NCBI RefSeq assembly: GCF_014650435.1
Contig: NZ_BMUY01000009.1
Coordinates: forward strand, 1 to 64,000
Direction: 5' to 3'
DNA length: 64,000 nucleotides
Origin: Streptomyces tendae
GTDB taxonomy: Bacteria > Actinomycetota > Actinomycetes > Streptomycetales > Streptomycetaceae
How positions within the stretch are numbered: position 1 is the first letter of the stretch; the number at the start of each line of letters is the position of its first letter. The notes below the pieces were generated by a model. It worked only from the letters and a program-made list of their open reading frames with translations. It searched no databases and had not been told where the DNA came from. Shown here one piece after another: positions 1 through 8,080 of the stretch. The position numbers and the translations under genes are program-made.

Positions 1-95
1 ACGCCCGGTTACATTTCGAACCCGGAAGCTAAGCCTTACAGCGCCGATGGTACTGCAGGGGGGACCCTGTGGGAGAGTAGGACGCCGCCGAACAA
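1..95 (+). rRNA. rrf: 5S ribosomal RNA, 3' part
   Basis: The first bases match the 3' three quarters of an actinobacterial 5S rRNA: the CGAACCCGGAAGCTAAGC segment, the GATGGTACTGC loop E region and the closing GGGAGAGTAGGACGCCGCC strand. The 5' part lies outside the window, so this is the distal end of an rRNA operon read left to right. The 3' end is approximate by a few bases. A strong terminator follows directly. Confidence 0.95.
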
Positions 96-103
96 TCTTT
101 GGG

Positions 104-148
104 AAGGACCCCTGGTCCCCAGCGTTCAGCTGGGGACCAGGGGTCCTT
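104..148 (+). terminator. rRNA operon intrinsic terminator
   Basis: A perfect 18-bp inverted repeat (104-121 pairs with 131-148) with a 9-nt loop is followed by a T-rich tract broken by one C (147-156). It starts about 9 nt after the 5S end, the classical arrangement of a factor-independent terminator closing an rRNA operon. Confidence 0.95.
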
Positions 149-220
149 TCGTTTTTCCAAGGCGCACCGGGTGGCCGGCTGCGCGAGAATGACTTGCGGT
201 ACCGAAGACAGGAGTCACCG

Positions 221-2014
221 ATGTCCACCAACTCTCCCGACGACCGACCGGAGCGCGACCAGCGGCGACGGGACAGCGGTGACCGCGGTGACCGTAGGGG
301 TCAGCGCGGGGACCGGGGTGGGTTCCGCCGCGACGACCGCCGCGACGACCGTCGGGGTGACGACCGCGGCGGACAGCGTGGTGGTGGCTTCCGACGGGAC
401 GATCGAGACCGTGGACCGCGTCGGGACGATCGCGATCGTGGTGGCGACCGGGGTTTCCGTCGGGATGACCGGGGTGGTGACCGTCCGCCCTTCCGCCGCG
501 ACGACCGCGGTGACCGCGGTGACCGGGGCGACCGTCCCTCGTACCGCCGCGACGACCGCCGTGACGATCGCCGGGACGACCGTCCTGCCTTCCGGCGTGA
601 CGACCGCCGAGACGACCGTGGTGGTGTCCGTCGGGACGACAACCGTGGGGACCGCGGTGGCTTCCGCCGGGACGATCGCCGCGATGACCGCGGTGGCTTC
701 CGCCGGGATGACCGCCGCGATGACCGCCGTGACGGTCGCCGCGAGGACAACCGAGGTGGCGGGTACGGGCGTCGGGACGACCGGGACCGTGGTGGCGACC
801 GGGGCTTCCGTCGGGATGACCGGGGTGGTGACCGTCCGTCCTTCCGCCGCGACGACCGCGGTGACCGCGGTGACCGGGGCGACCGTCCCTCGTACCGCCG
901 GGACGACCGCCGGGACGACCGCCGTGACGATCGCCGGGACGATCGCCGGGACGACCGTCCTGCCTTCCGGCGTGACGACCGCCGCGACGACCGTGGTGGC
1001 TTCCGTCGGGACGACAACCGTGGGGACCGCGGTGGCTTCCGCCGGGACGATCGCCGTGATGACCGTCCGTCCTTCCGGCGTGATGACCGTCGTGACGACG
1101 GTCGGGGTGGCGATCGTGGTGGGTTCCGCGGGCGGGACGACCGCGGAGGCCGTGGGCCCCGTCGTGATGACCGGGGTGGGCGGCCCGGCGGTTACCGGGG
1201 GCGCGACGACCGGCACGGTGGTGGCGGTGGCCGCTTCCGTGAGGAGCGGGACCGGGACCGCGAGCCGATCAAGCGCCTGCCGATCCCCGAGGAGGTCACG
1301 GGCGACGAGATCGACAAGGACGTGCGGCAGGAGCTGCAGAGCCTGCCCAAGACGCTCGCGGAGGACGTCGCCAGGAACCTGGTGATGGTGGCGCGACTGC
1401 TGGACGAGGACCCTGAGGCCGCGTACGGCTACTCCAGGGTGGCCCTGCGCCTGGCGTCCCGCGTCGCCGCCGTACGGGAGGCGGCCGGGTTCGCGGCGTA
1501 CGCCAACCAGAAGTACGGCGAGGCGCTGGCCGAGTTCCGGGCCGCGCGGCGGATGACCGGGTCCGTGGAGCTGTGGCCGGTGATGGCGGACTGCGAGCGT
1601 GGGCTCGGCCGGCCGGAGAAGGCGCTGGACATGGCAGGTGCACCCGAGGTGCACAAGCTGGACAAGGCCGGTCAGGTCGAGATGCGCCTCGTGGCGGCCG
1701 GCGCCCGGCGGGACATGGGGCAGCTGGACGCGGCCATCGTGACGCTGCAGAGCCCCGAGCTGGCCTCCAACTCCGTACAGCCGTGGACCGCGCGGCTGCG
1801 GTACGCCTATGCCGACGCGCTGCTGGCCGCGGGCCGGGAGCAGGAGGCGCGGGAGTGGTTCGCGAAGGCCGTGGAGTCGGACCGGGACGGCAGCACGGAC
1901 GCCTCGGACCGGCTCGCGGAGCTGGACGGTGTGGAGTTCATGGACGCCCTGGACGAGGGCGAGTCCGAGAGCGATGGTGAGAGCCCTGCCGCCGAGGACG
2001 GTGGCAAGGACTGA
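221..2014 (+). CDS. Arg/Asp/Gly-repeat protein with C-terminal TPR-like domain
   Basis: About 597 residues. The ATG at 221 has AGGAG at 210-214; an upstream in-frame start at 47 would lie inside the 5S gene. Residues ~20-345 are almost only R, D, G, F and P in units such as RRDD, RGD, GGFRRDD and RPSYRRDD. This is highly charged, presumably disordered and of a kind often able to bind RNA or phase separate (inference). Residues ~352-570 are an ordinary helical domain with TPR-like repeats (for example YGEALAEFRAARR and GREQEAREWFAKAVE). The tail is acidic. M. tuberculosis has a TPR protein in the same place upstream of the HAD phosphatase/tlyA/nadK/recN run, which fits the C-terminal half. Function unknown. 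Confidence 0.9.
   Translation: MSTNSPDDRPERDQRRRDSGDRGDRRGQRGDRGGFRRDDRRDDRRGDDRGGQRGGGFRRDDRDRGPRRDDRDRGGDRGFRRDDRGGDRPPFRRDDRGDRGDRGDRPSYRRDDRRDDRRDDRPAFRRDDRRDDRGGVRRDDNRGDRGGFRRDDRRDDRGGFRRDDRRDDRRDGRREDNRGGGYGRRDDRDRGGDRGFRRDDRGGDRPSFRRDDRGDRGDRGDRPSYRRDDRRDDRRDDRRDDRRDDRPAFRRDDRRDDRGGFRRDDNRGDRGGFRRDDRRDDRPSFRRDDRRDDGRGGDRGGFRGRDDRGGRGPRRDDRGGRPGGYRGRDDRHGGGGGRFREERDRDREPIKRLPIPEEVTGDEIDKDVRQELQSLPKTLAEDVARNLVMVARLLDEDPEAAYGYSRVALRLASRVAAVREAAGFAAYANQKYGEALAEFRAARRMTGSVELWPVMADCERGLGRPEKALDMAGAPEVHKLDKAGQVEMRLVAAGARRDMGQLDAAIVTLQSPELASNSVQPWTARLRYAYADALLAAGREQEAREWFAKAVESDRDGSTDASDRLAELDGVEFMDALDEGESESDGESPAAEDGGKD
420..1145 (+). repeat. Tandem internal duplication (351-bp unit) in the RDD-repeat gene
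   Basis: Sequence from 420 recurs from 771 (offset 351 bp = 117 codons) with near identity for about 170 bp. The second copy then carries 24 extra bases (one more RRDDRRDD octet), so the offset becomes 375 bp, and similarity continues to about 1050 before fading. All length changes are multiples of 3 and keep the frame, suggesting recombinational expansion and contraction. Confidence 0.85.
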
Positions 2015-2064
2015 CGGTTCGACGGCCGTGAGGACCTGAGAGTCTGAGGGTCTGAGGGCGAGTC

Positions 2065-2100
2065 GAAGGGGGCGGGCCGGTTCACGGGCCCGCCCCCTTC
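2065..2100. terminator. Bidirectional hairpin between convergent genes
   Basis: A perfect 14-bp inverted repeat (2065-2078 with 2087-2100, 8-nt loop) lies between the ends of the TPR-protein gene (stop 2014) and the DUF1015 gene on the other strand (stop 2121). It is placed to terminate both transcripts. Confidence 0.8.
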
Positions 2101-2120
2101 GGCATGTCGTCAGGACCGTC

Positions 2121-3413
2121 TCAGGCGTCGAGTGCGCGCAGCACCAGGCCCGAGGCCGGTTTCGGGCCGAAGGACGTGGACTTGCGGGGCATCGTGACGC
2201 CCTGCCGGGCCAGGTCGCGGACGACCTCCTCGCGGACCGGGTGCATCAGCACCGCCGTACCGCCGTCGCGTTCGGCCTTCTCGACGGTGGCCGCCGTGTC
2301 GTGGATGTAGGAGATGTGGGCCGCCGAGTCGTCGGGGACGTGCCAGACGTGGGCGAGGAGCGTGGCGTGCAGGACGGTGGCGTCCAGGGTGCGCCAGGCA
2401 TCGGGCCGGTCGGTGGGGACCGTGCGGGCCAGCAGGCCGGGATCCGGCAGGTCGACGAGGTGGAAGGCGCCGTCGCCGGCGAGGAGGAAGGCGTTGCCCG
2501 CGTCGGCCGCCTTCGCCAGGGTTTCCAGGGACGCGTCCAGAGGTGTGTCCAGGCGGCGGACGCGGAAGTGCCCGTCCAGGGCGGCCACGGCCTCGGGCAC
2601 CGGCAGGTCGTGCAGCAGGCGGTGGATGGCGCGGACGCGGAGCGGGTAGCGGGCCGTGTCGACCAGGAGGACCAGGCCGTGGTCCCAGGGGCTGGGCGAA
2701 GGGTGTTCCGCGCGCAGGGTGCGGTAGGTGGCCCAGCGGTGGTGGCCGTCGGCGATGAGGGCCTGGTGCCGGGACAGCTCGGCGCGGACGCGGGCTACGG
2801 TGTCCTGGTCGGTGACCGACCACAGGCGGTGGCAGAAGCCGTCCTCCGTGGTCGTGGAGAGGAGCGGCGGCTGCTCGGCGGTCCGTTCCACGAGAGTCGT
2901 GGTGGCCGGCGCCCTGTCGTCGCCGCGGTAGGTCAGGAGCAGCGGTTCGAGGTTCGCCCGGGTGGCCCGCATGAGCGCCGCGCGGTCGGCGACGACGTGG
3001 GGCATGACGTCCTCGTGCGGCAGGACCACCTGCTCGGCGGGGTCCGACACGCGCAGGGCGCCGATGATGCCGCGCTGCAGCATGCCGGCGTCGTCGCGTT
3101 GTTCGTAGACGTACAGGCCCGGTTCGGGGTCGGTGGTCAGGACACCCGCCGCCGTCCAGCGCCGCAGGGTGCGGGCGGCCTGCTCGTTGCGCGCCTCGGG
3201 CGTGGCGGCCTGGGGCAGGATCAGCCGGACGATGTTGTACGGGTCGGCGGACTCGAGGTGGAGCAGGCCGTCGGGGCGGACCACGACGTCGTAGGGAGGG
3301 GAGGTGACGGCGGCCAGGCTGCCGACCCGGTCGGGGTCGTAGCGGAGGCCTCGGAACGGGGTGAGTTCCAGGCCCCGGCGCGCCGTTGCTTCCGGGTGAC
3401 CTGCAGAGTTCAT
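2121..3413 (-). CDS. DUF1015 family protein
   Basis: 430 residues, the usual size for DUF1015 (PF06245). The N-terminus LTPFRGLRYDPDRVG followed by TSPPYDVV is the hallmark opening, and the ADGHHRWATYRTLR segment (about residues 220-235) is the family's conserved central motif. Related proteins include SerK-like ADP-dependent serine kinases, but whether this one is a kinase cannot be told. It stands alone on the minus strand, convergent with the upstream gene and divergent from the HAD phosphatase at 3486, so the 72-nt gap 3414-3485 must carry both promoters. Confidence 0.9.
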   Translation of the reverse strand: MNSAGHPEATARRGLELTPFRGLRYDPDRVGSLAAVTSPPYDVVVRPDGLLHLESADPYNIVRLILPQAATPEARNEQAARTLRRWTAAGVLTTDPEPGLYVYEQRDDAGMLQRGIIGALRVSDPAEQVVLPHEDVMPHVVADRAALMRATRANLEPLLLTYRGDDRAPATTTLVERTAEQPPLLSTTTEDGFCHRLWSVTDQDTVARVRAELSRHQALIADGHHRWATYRTLRAEHPSPSPWDHGLVLLVDTARYPLRVRAIHRLLHDLPVPEAVAALDGHFRVRRLDTPLDASLETLAKAADAGNAFLLAGDGAFHLVDLPDPGLLARTVPTDRPDAWRTLDATVLHATLLAHVWHVPDDSAAHISYIHDTAATVEKAERDGGTAVLMHPVREEVVRDLARQGVTMPRKSTSFGPKPASGLVLRALDA

Positions 3414-3485
3414 CCCGGCATCGTACGTGTGTCAGTGGCATGGGGGATGATCGGGGGAAAGGCGACGAACGAGGAGCGATGCGCA

Positions 3486-4517
3486 ATGAGCCGGAGCGTC
3501 AGGACGAGGCCCGCGGGCAGTGGGCCGGACCTGAGTGAGGCGTACGACACCGCGCTGCTCGACCTGGACGGCGTGGTGTACGCCGGGGGGAACGCGATCG
3601 CCCACGCCGTCGACTCCCTCGCCGCGGCCCGCGACGGCGGGATGCGCCTGGCCTACGTCACCAACAACGCGCTCCGGACACCCGACGCGGTGGCCGCGCA
3701 CCTGACCGAGCTGGGGATACCGACGGGGGCCGAGGATGTCATCACGTCGGCGCAGGCGGTGGCCCGGCTGATCGCCGAGCAGCTGCCCTCGGGAGCGCGG
3801 GTGCTGGTGATCGGCGGGGAGGGCCTGCGCGTGGCGCTGCGTGAGCGCGGTCTCGAGCCCGTGGAGTCGGCCGAGGACGATCCGGCGGCCGTGGTGCAGG
3901 GGTTCGGCGGTCCCGAGCTGCCGTGGGGGCGGTTCGCCGAGGCATGCTACGCAATCGCGCGGGGCGTGCCCTGGTACGCCTCCAACACCGACCTGACCAT
4001 CCCGGGCGCCCGCGGGATCGCCCCGGGCAACGGCGCGGCGGTGGAGGTCGTGCGGATCGCGACCGGCGCCGAGCCGCAGGTCGCGGGGAAGCCCCTGCCG
4101 CCCATGCACCGGGAGACGATCCTGCGGACCGGCGCCCGGCGCCCGTTGGTGGTGGGCGACCGGCTGGACACCGACATCGAGGGCGCGTTCAACGGGGAGG
4201 TGGACTCGCTGCTCGTCCTGACCGGCGTCACCGACGGGGCGCAGCTGCTGGCGGCGCCGCCGCGGCACCGGCCGACGTACGTCGACGCCGATCTGCGAGG
4301 GCTGCTCACCGGGCAGCCGGAGGTCACGGGTGACGCGGAGGGAGGCTTCCGCTGCGGAGGCTGGACGGCGACGGCCGGCGGGGAGCGGTTGGAGCTGGAC
4401 GGCGAGGGCGCGGCGCTGGACGGGCTGCGGGCCCTGTGCGCGGCGGCCTGGACGGCGGGCGGGGAGCGGGGCTGCCGGCTGGACTCGGGGAAGGCGCTGG
4501 CGCGGTTGGGGTTGTGA
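3486..4517 (+). CDS. HAD-IIA family sugar/glycerol phosphate phosphatase
   Basis: 343 residues. The ATG at 3486 is preceded by GAGGAG at 3471-3476 (9-nt spacing). HAD motif I is DLDGVVYAGG near residue 26, the TNN of motif II follows (YVTNNALRTP), and VVGDRLDTDIEGA is motif IV, as in the NagD/phosphoglycolate phosphatase group. A C-terminal extension of ~70 residues follows the HAD core. The M. tuberculosis gene in the equivalent place (Rv1692) is a glycerol-3-phosphate phosphatase, so recycling of glycerol phosphate from polar lipids is a reasonable inference; the substrate is not proven here. Confidence 0.9.
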   Translation: MSRSVRTRPAGSGPDLSEAYDTALLDLDGVVYAGGNAIAHAVDSLAAARDGGMRLAYVTNNALRTPDAVAAHLTELGIPTGAEDVITSAQAVARLIAEQLPSGARVLVIGGEGLRVALRERGLEPVESAEDDPAAVVQGFGGPELPWGRFAEACYAIARGVPWYASNTDLTIPGARGIAPGNGAAVEVVRIATGAEPQVAGKPLPPMHRETILRTGARRPLVVGDRLDTDIEGAFNGEVDSLLVLTGVTDGAQLLAAPPRHRPTYVDADLRGLLTGQPEVTGDAEGGFRCGGWTATAGGERLELDGEGAALDGLRALCAAAWTAGGERGCRLDSGKALARLGL

Positions 4518-4632
4518 CGCGGTGTACGGGGAAGGCGCCGGGTCGCGGGCCGGTGTGCGCCGGGGGTGCGTAGAGGGTGCGTGATGCCGGGCCGGGGCGG
4601 CCTCGGGAAGGCTCGGGGATCGTGATCGATTA

Positions 4633-4651
4633 GCAGGGTAGGCTAACCTAA
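4633..4651 (+). promoter_or_regulatory. Iron box (DtxR/IdeR/DmdR-type operator)
   Basis: The 19 bases ending at 4651 match the DtxR/IdeR consensus TTAGGTTAGGCTAACCTAA at 16 of 19 positions; the right half-site is perfect. It ends 4 nt before the GTG of the first permease gene and overlaps the best -10 candidate (TAGGCT, 4639-4644), so bound Fe-DmdR would block transcription when iron is plentiful. Confidence 0.85.
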
Positions 4652-4655
4652 CTGC

Positions 4656-5702
4656 GTGTTGGTCGACAGTCCCCCCGAACAGCGCGCGGAGACCGCTCCC
4701 GCGCCGCCCTCCAAGCGCCGCGTCCTGCGTGCCGCGGGGCTGCCCGTCTCCGTGGCGGTCCTGGTGTTGATCGTGTTGGCGAGCATCGCGGTCGGTGCGA
4801 AGGACCTGTCCCTGGCGGAGGTCTGGCACGGCCTCTTCCACGACTCGGGCACCTACGGCGACGTGGTGGTCGGCGAGCGGCTGTCCCGGACCGTTCTCGG
4901 TCTGCTGGCCGGTGCCGCCCTCGGTCTCGCGGGCGCCGTGCTCCAGGCGCTGACACGCAATCCACTGGCCGACCCCGGACTGCTCGGCATCAACGCGGGG
5001 GCCTCGGCGGCCGTCGTCACGGGCATCACCTTCTTCGGCGTCACCTCGCTGACCGGGTACGTCTGGTTCGCCTTCGCCGGTGCGGCCGGCGTCGGCGCGC
5101 TGGTCTGGTTCCTGGGCGGCAGCCGGGGGGCCACGCCGGTGCGGCTGGTGCTGGCCGGTACCGCGATCAGTGCAGCGCTCTTCGGCTACCTCCAGGCCGT
5201 GATGATCATGGACGACGCCGCGTTGGGCCGGATGCGCTTCTGGACAGTCGGTTCGCTCGCCTCGGCGACGACCGGGACCATCAGGGAAGTGCTGCCCTTC
5301 TTCGTGGTGGGCACGGTCCTCGCCCTCGCGCTCGCCCGGCCGCTCAACGCCATGGAGATGGGCGACGACACCGCCAAGGCCCTCGGCGCCAACCTGAACC
5401 GCACCCGGGCGCTGTCCATGCTCGCCGCGACCGTGCTGTGCGGCGCCGCGACCGCGGCCTGCGGGCCGATCGTCTTCGTCGGGCTGATGATCCCGCACAT
5501 CGTCCGCTCCTTCACCGGACCCGACATGCGCTGGATCCTGCCCTACGCGGCGATCCTGTCCCCGGTGCTGCTGCTGGGCGCGGACGTCCTCGGCCGGATC
5601 GTCGCCCGGCCCTCGGAGCTCCAGGTCGGCATCGTCACCGCCGTCCTCGGCGGGCCGGTCTTCATCTTTCTCGTACGACGGCGGAGGACGGCCCAGCTGT
5701 GA
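4656..5702 (+). CDS. Iron-siderophore ABC transporter permease (FecCD family), first subunit
   Basis: 348 residues, a full-length BtuC/FecCD permease with about nine or ten hydrophobic helices. Family marks are RLSRTVLGLLAGAALGLAGA, the NPLADPGLLGINAGAS segment and the cytoplasmic coupling helix around ALGANLNRTRALSM. The GTG at 4656 comes only 5 bases after the iron box with no Shine-Dalgarno, suggesting a leaderless start. It overlaps the next permease by a GTGA and forms a three-gene operon with it and the ATPase. No substrate-binding lipoprotein is encoded nearby, so the binding protein must come from elsewhere. Iron-siderophore uptake is inferred from family plus operator. Confidence 0.93.
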   Translation: MLVDSPPEQRAETAPAPPSKRRVLRAAGLPVSVAVLVLIVLASIAVGAKDLSLAEVWHGLFHDSGTYGDVVVGERLSRTVLGLLAGAALGLAGAVLQALTRNPLADPGLLGINAGASAAVVTGITFFGVTSLTGYVWFAFAGAAGVGALVWFLGGSRGATPVRLVLAGTAISAALFGYLQAVMIMDDAALGRMRFWTVGSLASATTGTIREVLPFFVVGTVLALALARPLNAMEMGDDTAKALGANLNRTRALSMLAATVLCGAATAACGPIVFVGLMIPHIVRSFTGPDMRWILPYAAILSPVLLLGADVLGRIVARPSELQVGIVTAVLGGPVFIFLVRRRRTAQL

Positions 5703-6805
5703 AGACCGCGAAGAACGGGACCGCGAAGAACGGCGAGACCGCGAAGAACGGGAAGACCGCGAAGTACGTGAAGAGCAATCGGGCCGTCCGCACTCCGGGT
5801 GGGCTGTCCCTGCGCCTGGATGTGCGGGCCGTGGTCGTCGTCGTGCTGCTGCTGCTCCTCGCGCTCGCCGCGAGCGTGTTGCTGATCGGCACCGGCGACT
5901 TCGACATACCGGCCGTCGACGTGCTGAAGACCCTGGTCGGCCAGGGCAACGCCGGGCAGGAGTTCATCGTCAACGAGCTGCGGCTGCCGCGCGTCCTGGT
6001 CGGGCTGCTGGTCGGCGGCGCCCTCGGCGTCGGCGGCGCGCTCTTCCAGGCCATCTCCCGCAACCCGCTCGGCAGTCCGGACGTACTGGGCCTCGGGCAG
6101 GGGGCGACGGCCGGCGCGCTCATCATGATCGTCCTGTTCTCCGGCAGCTCGGCCCAGGTGACCGTCGGCGCGCTCGTCGGCGGCCTGGTGACCGGTCTCG
6201 CCATCTATCTGCTCGCCTGGAAGCGGGGTGTGCACGGCTACCGGCTGGTCCTGGTCGGTATCGGCGTGTCCGCGATCGTCACGGCGGTCAACGGCTACCT
6301 GATGACCCGGGCCGACATCGTCGACGCCTCCCGCGCCGTCGTCTGGATGACCGGCTCCCTCAACGGCCGCGACTGGGACCAGGTCTGGCCCCTTCTCGCG
6401 CTGTGTGCCGTGCTCGTGCCGCTGGTGCTCACCAACGGGCGGGCCCTGCGGATGATGGAGATGGGCGACGACGTCTCGTACGCCCTCGGGGTGCGCGTCG
6501 AGCGGGTGCGGGCGCTGCTGATGGTGGCGGCCGTCCTGCTCACCGCCGCGGCCACCGCCGCCGCCGGACCGGTCAGCTTCGTGGCGCTCACCGCGCCGCA
6601 GCTCGCCCGGCGCCTGACCCGCTCGCCCGGCCCCAACCTGGTGCCGTCCCTGTGCATGGGTGCCGCCCTGCTGGTCGGCGCGGACTTCGTCTCGCAGCGG
6701 GTCTTCGGCGCCGAGCAACTGCCCGTGGGCGTCGTCACCGGCGTACTCGGCGGCGTCTACCTGCTGTGGCTGCTGGTCACCGAGCGCAAGGCGGGCCGGA
6801 TATGA
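5699..6805 (+). CDS. Iron-siderophore ABC transporter permease (FecCD family), second subunit
   Basis: 368 residues. The GTG at 5699 overlaps the previous stop (GTGA), implying translational coupling. Residues 1-25 are a lysine/asparagine-rich stretch with three TAKNG-like repeats not typical of the family, followed by a normal FecCD fold (LRLPRVLVGLLVGGALGVGG, NPLGSPDVLGLGQGA, coupling segment ALGVRVERVRALLMV). It pairs with the preceding subunit as the heterodimeric membrane channel. Its end overlaps the ATPase start by ATGA. Confidence 0.93.
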   Translation: MKTAKNGTAKNGETAKNGKTAKYVKSNRAVRTPGGLSLRLDVRAVVVVVLLLLLALAASVLLIGTGDFDIPAVDVLKTLVGQGNAGQEFIVNELRLPRVLVGLLVGGALGVGGALFQAISRNPLGSPDVLGLGQGATAGALIMIVLFSGSSAQVTVGALVGGLVTGLAIYLLAWKRGVHGYRLVLVGIGVSAIVTAVNGYLMTRADIVDASRAVVWMTGSLNGRDWDQVWPLLALCAVLVPLVLTNGRALRMMEMGDDVSYALGVRVERVRALLMVAAVLLTAAATAAAGPVSFVALTAPQLARRLTRSPGPNLVPSLCMGAALLVGADFVSQRVFGAEQLPVGVVTGVLGGVYLLWLLVTERKAGRI

Positions 6806-7707
6806 GCGCCGGCACCGGCCGTCGCAGCGGGCCGAACAACCGAAGGAGCAACAGCAACGTGAACCGCCTGACCGCCGAGAACGTCACCCTCGCCTACGAC
6901 CAGCGGGTCATCGCGGAGAAGCTGTCGGTGGAGATACCCGACAACTCCTTCACCGTGATCGTCGGCCCGAACGCGTGCGGCAAGTCCACCCTGTTGCGCG
7001 CCCTGTCACGGATGCTCAAGCCGAGCCGGGGCCGGGTGCTGCTCGACGGGTCGGTCATCCAGTCGATGCCCGCCAAGCAGGTCGCCCGGACCCTCGGCCT
7101 GCTCCCGCAGTCGTCCATCGCGCCCGACGGCATCACCGTCGGCGACCTCGTCGGCCGCGGCCGCTACCCGCACCAGGGCATCCTGCGCCAGTGGTCGACC
7201 GAGGACGAGCGGGTCGTGCAGGAGTCGATGGCCCAGACGGGCATCTCCGAGCTGGCCGACCGCTACGTCGACGAACTCTCCGGCGGACAGCGCCAGCGCG
7301 TGTGGATCGCCATGGCGCTCGCCCAGCAGACCCCGCTGCTGCTCCTCGACGAACCGACGACGTACCTGGACATCCAGCACCAGATCGACGTCCTCGACCT
7401 GTGCGCGGAACTCCACGAGGAGCAGGGCCGCACCCTCGTGGCCGTGCTGCACGACCTCAACCACGCCGCCCGCTACGCCACCCACCTCATCGCCCTGCGC
7501 GACGGGGAGATCATCGCCGAGGGCGCGCCGAAGGACATCGTCACCGCCGACCTGGTCGAGCGGGTCTTCGGGCTCCGCTGCCAGGTCATCGACGATCCGG
7601 AGACGGGTACGCCGCTGGTGGTGCCGGCCGCCCGCAAGGGGCGCACCAAGCAGGAGAACGAGCAGGTGACCAAGCAGGCGAAGGCGGTTGCTACAGGAGC
7701 TTCCTGA
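6802..7707 (+). CDS. Iron-siderophore ABC transporter ATPase
   Basis: Up to 301 residues. Walker A is GPNACGKST, the signature LSGGQRQR, Walker B LLLLDEPTTYLD, and the switch histidine is in VLHDLNH; all are intact. Members of this group (FecE/FepC) are usually ~260-280 residues, so the first ~19 residues (SAGTGRRSGPNNRR) look additional. The ATG at 6802 overlaps the permease stop, but GTG 6859 has a better ribosome site (GAAGGAG 6841-6847) and would give a family-sized 282-residue protein. Last gene of the iron-box operon; its 3' end overlaps the convergent SCP2-like gene by 17 bp. Confidence 0.93.
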   Translation: MSAGTGRRSGPNNRRSNSNVNRLTAENVTLAYDQRVIAEKLSVEIPDNSFTVIVGPNACGKSTLLRALSRMLKPSRGRVLLDGSVIQSMPAKQVARTLGLLPQSSIAPDGITVGDLVGRGRYPHQGILRQWSTEDERVVQESMAQTGISELADRYVDELSGGQRQRVWIAMALAQQTPLLLLDEPTTYLDIQHQIDVLDLCAELHEEQGRTLVAVLHDLNHAARYATHLIALRDGEIIAEGAPKDIVTADLVERVFGLRCQVIDDPETGTPLVVPAARKGRTKQENEQVTKQAKAVATGAS

Positions 7708-8038
7708 GCCGGAACAGATCGCGCAGGCCGGCCTCCAGCTTCACCCGGCCCGAACCCCAGGCCCTGGCGAAGTTCAGCTCGCCCGCGACCAGGGCGACCA
7801 GGTCGTCGCCGGTCATCGCCAGCCGGATCTCGGCCTTCTCGCGCGGCGGCCCGGCAAGGGTCTCGCGCACGTCGATGCGGCCGTCCGCCATGCGTCCGGC
7901 GAAGGTGACGTCCAGGTCGGTGATGTGACAGCTCACCGAGCGGTCCAGCTCCGCGGCCGACCGCACGTCCCCTTCGGCGCTCCGCATGTGGTCAGAGAGC
8001 TTGTCGAGTGCGGCACGGCACTCCTCAGTCGTCGCCAT
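7691..8038 (-). CDS. SCP2-like sterol/lipid carrier domain protein
   Basis: 115 residues from ATG 8038 (MATTEECRAALDKLSDHM). The pattern of a short helix, a beta sheet and the WGSGRVKLEAGLRDLFRLRKLL end fits the single-domain SCP2 fold, a hydrophobic-ligand pocket. An upstream extension in the same frame to 8299 overlaps the divergent gene at 8081 and is not used. The 3' end is embedded 17 bp into the ATPase gene on the opposite strand. Ligand unknown. Confidence 0.8.
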   Translation of the reverse strand: MATTEECRAALDKLSDHMRSAEGDVRSAAELDRSVSCHITDLDVTFAGRMADGRIDVRETLAGPPREKAEIRLAMTGDDLVALVAGELNFARAWGSGRVKLEAGLRDLFRLRKLL

Positions 8039-8068
8039 CGGGACCGACCGTACCCCAGCGCCACGCGG

Positions 8069-8080
8069 TAGCGTCGGGGC
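8069..8080 (+). promoter_or_regulatory. Candidate -10 box of a leaderless transcript
   Basis: TAGCGT at 8069-8074 lies 6 nt before the ATG at 8081, which would place the transcription start on or next to the start codon. No Shine-Dalgarno is present. The same geometry recurs at several genes in this window. Confidence 0.5.

Noticed and set aside
301..1017. A 238-codon minus-strand Ser/Arg-rich reading frame and other long frames over the RDD repeat
   Set aside because: They are by-products of the repetitive GC-rich sequence; only the plus frame from 221 has a ribosome site and continues into a normally folded domain.
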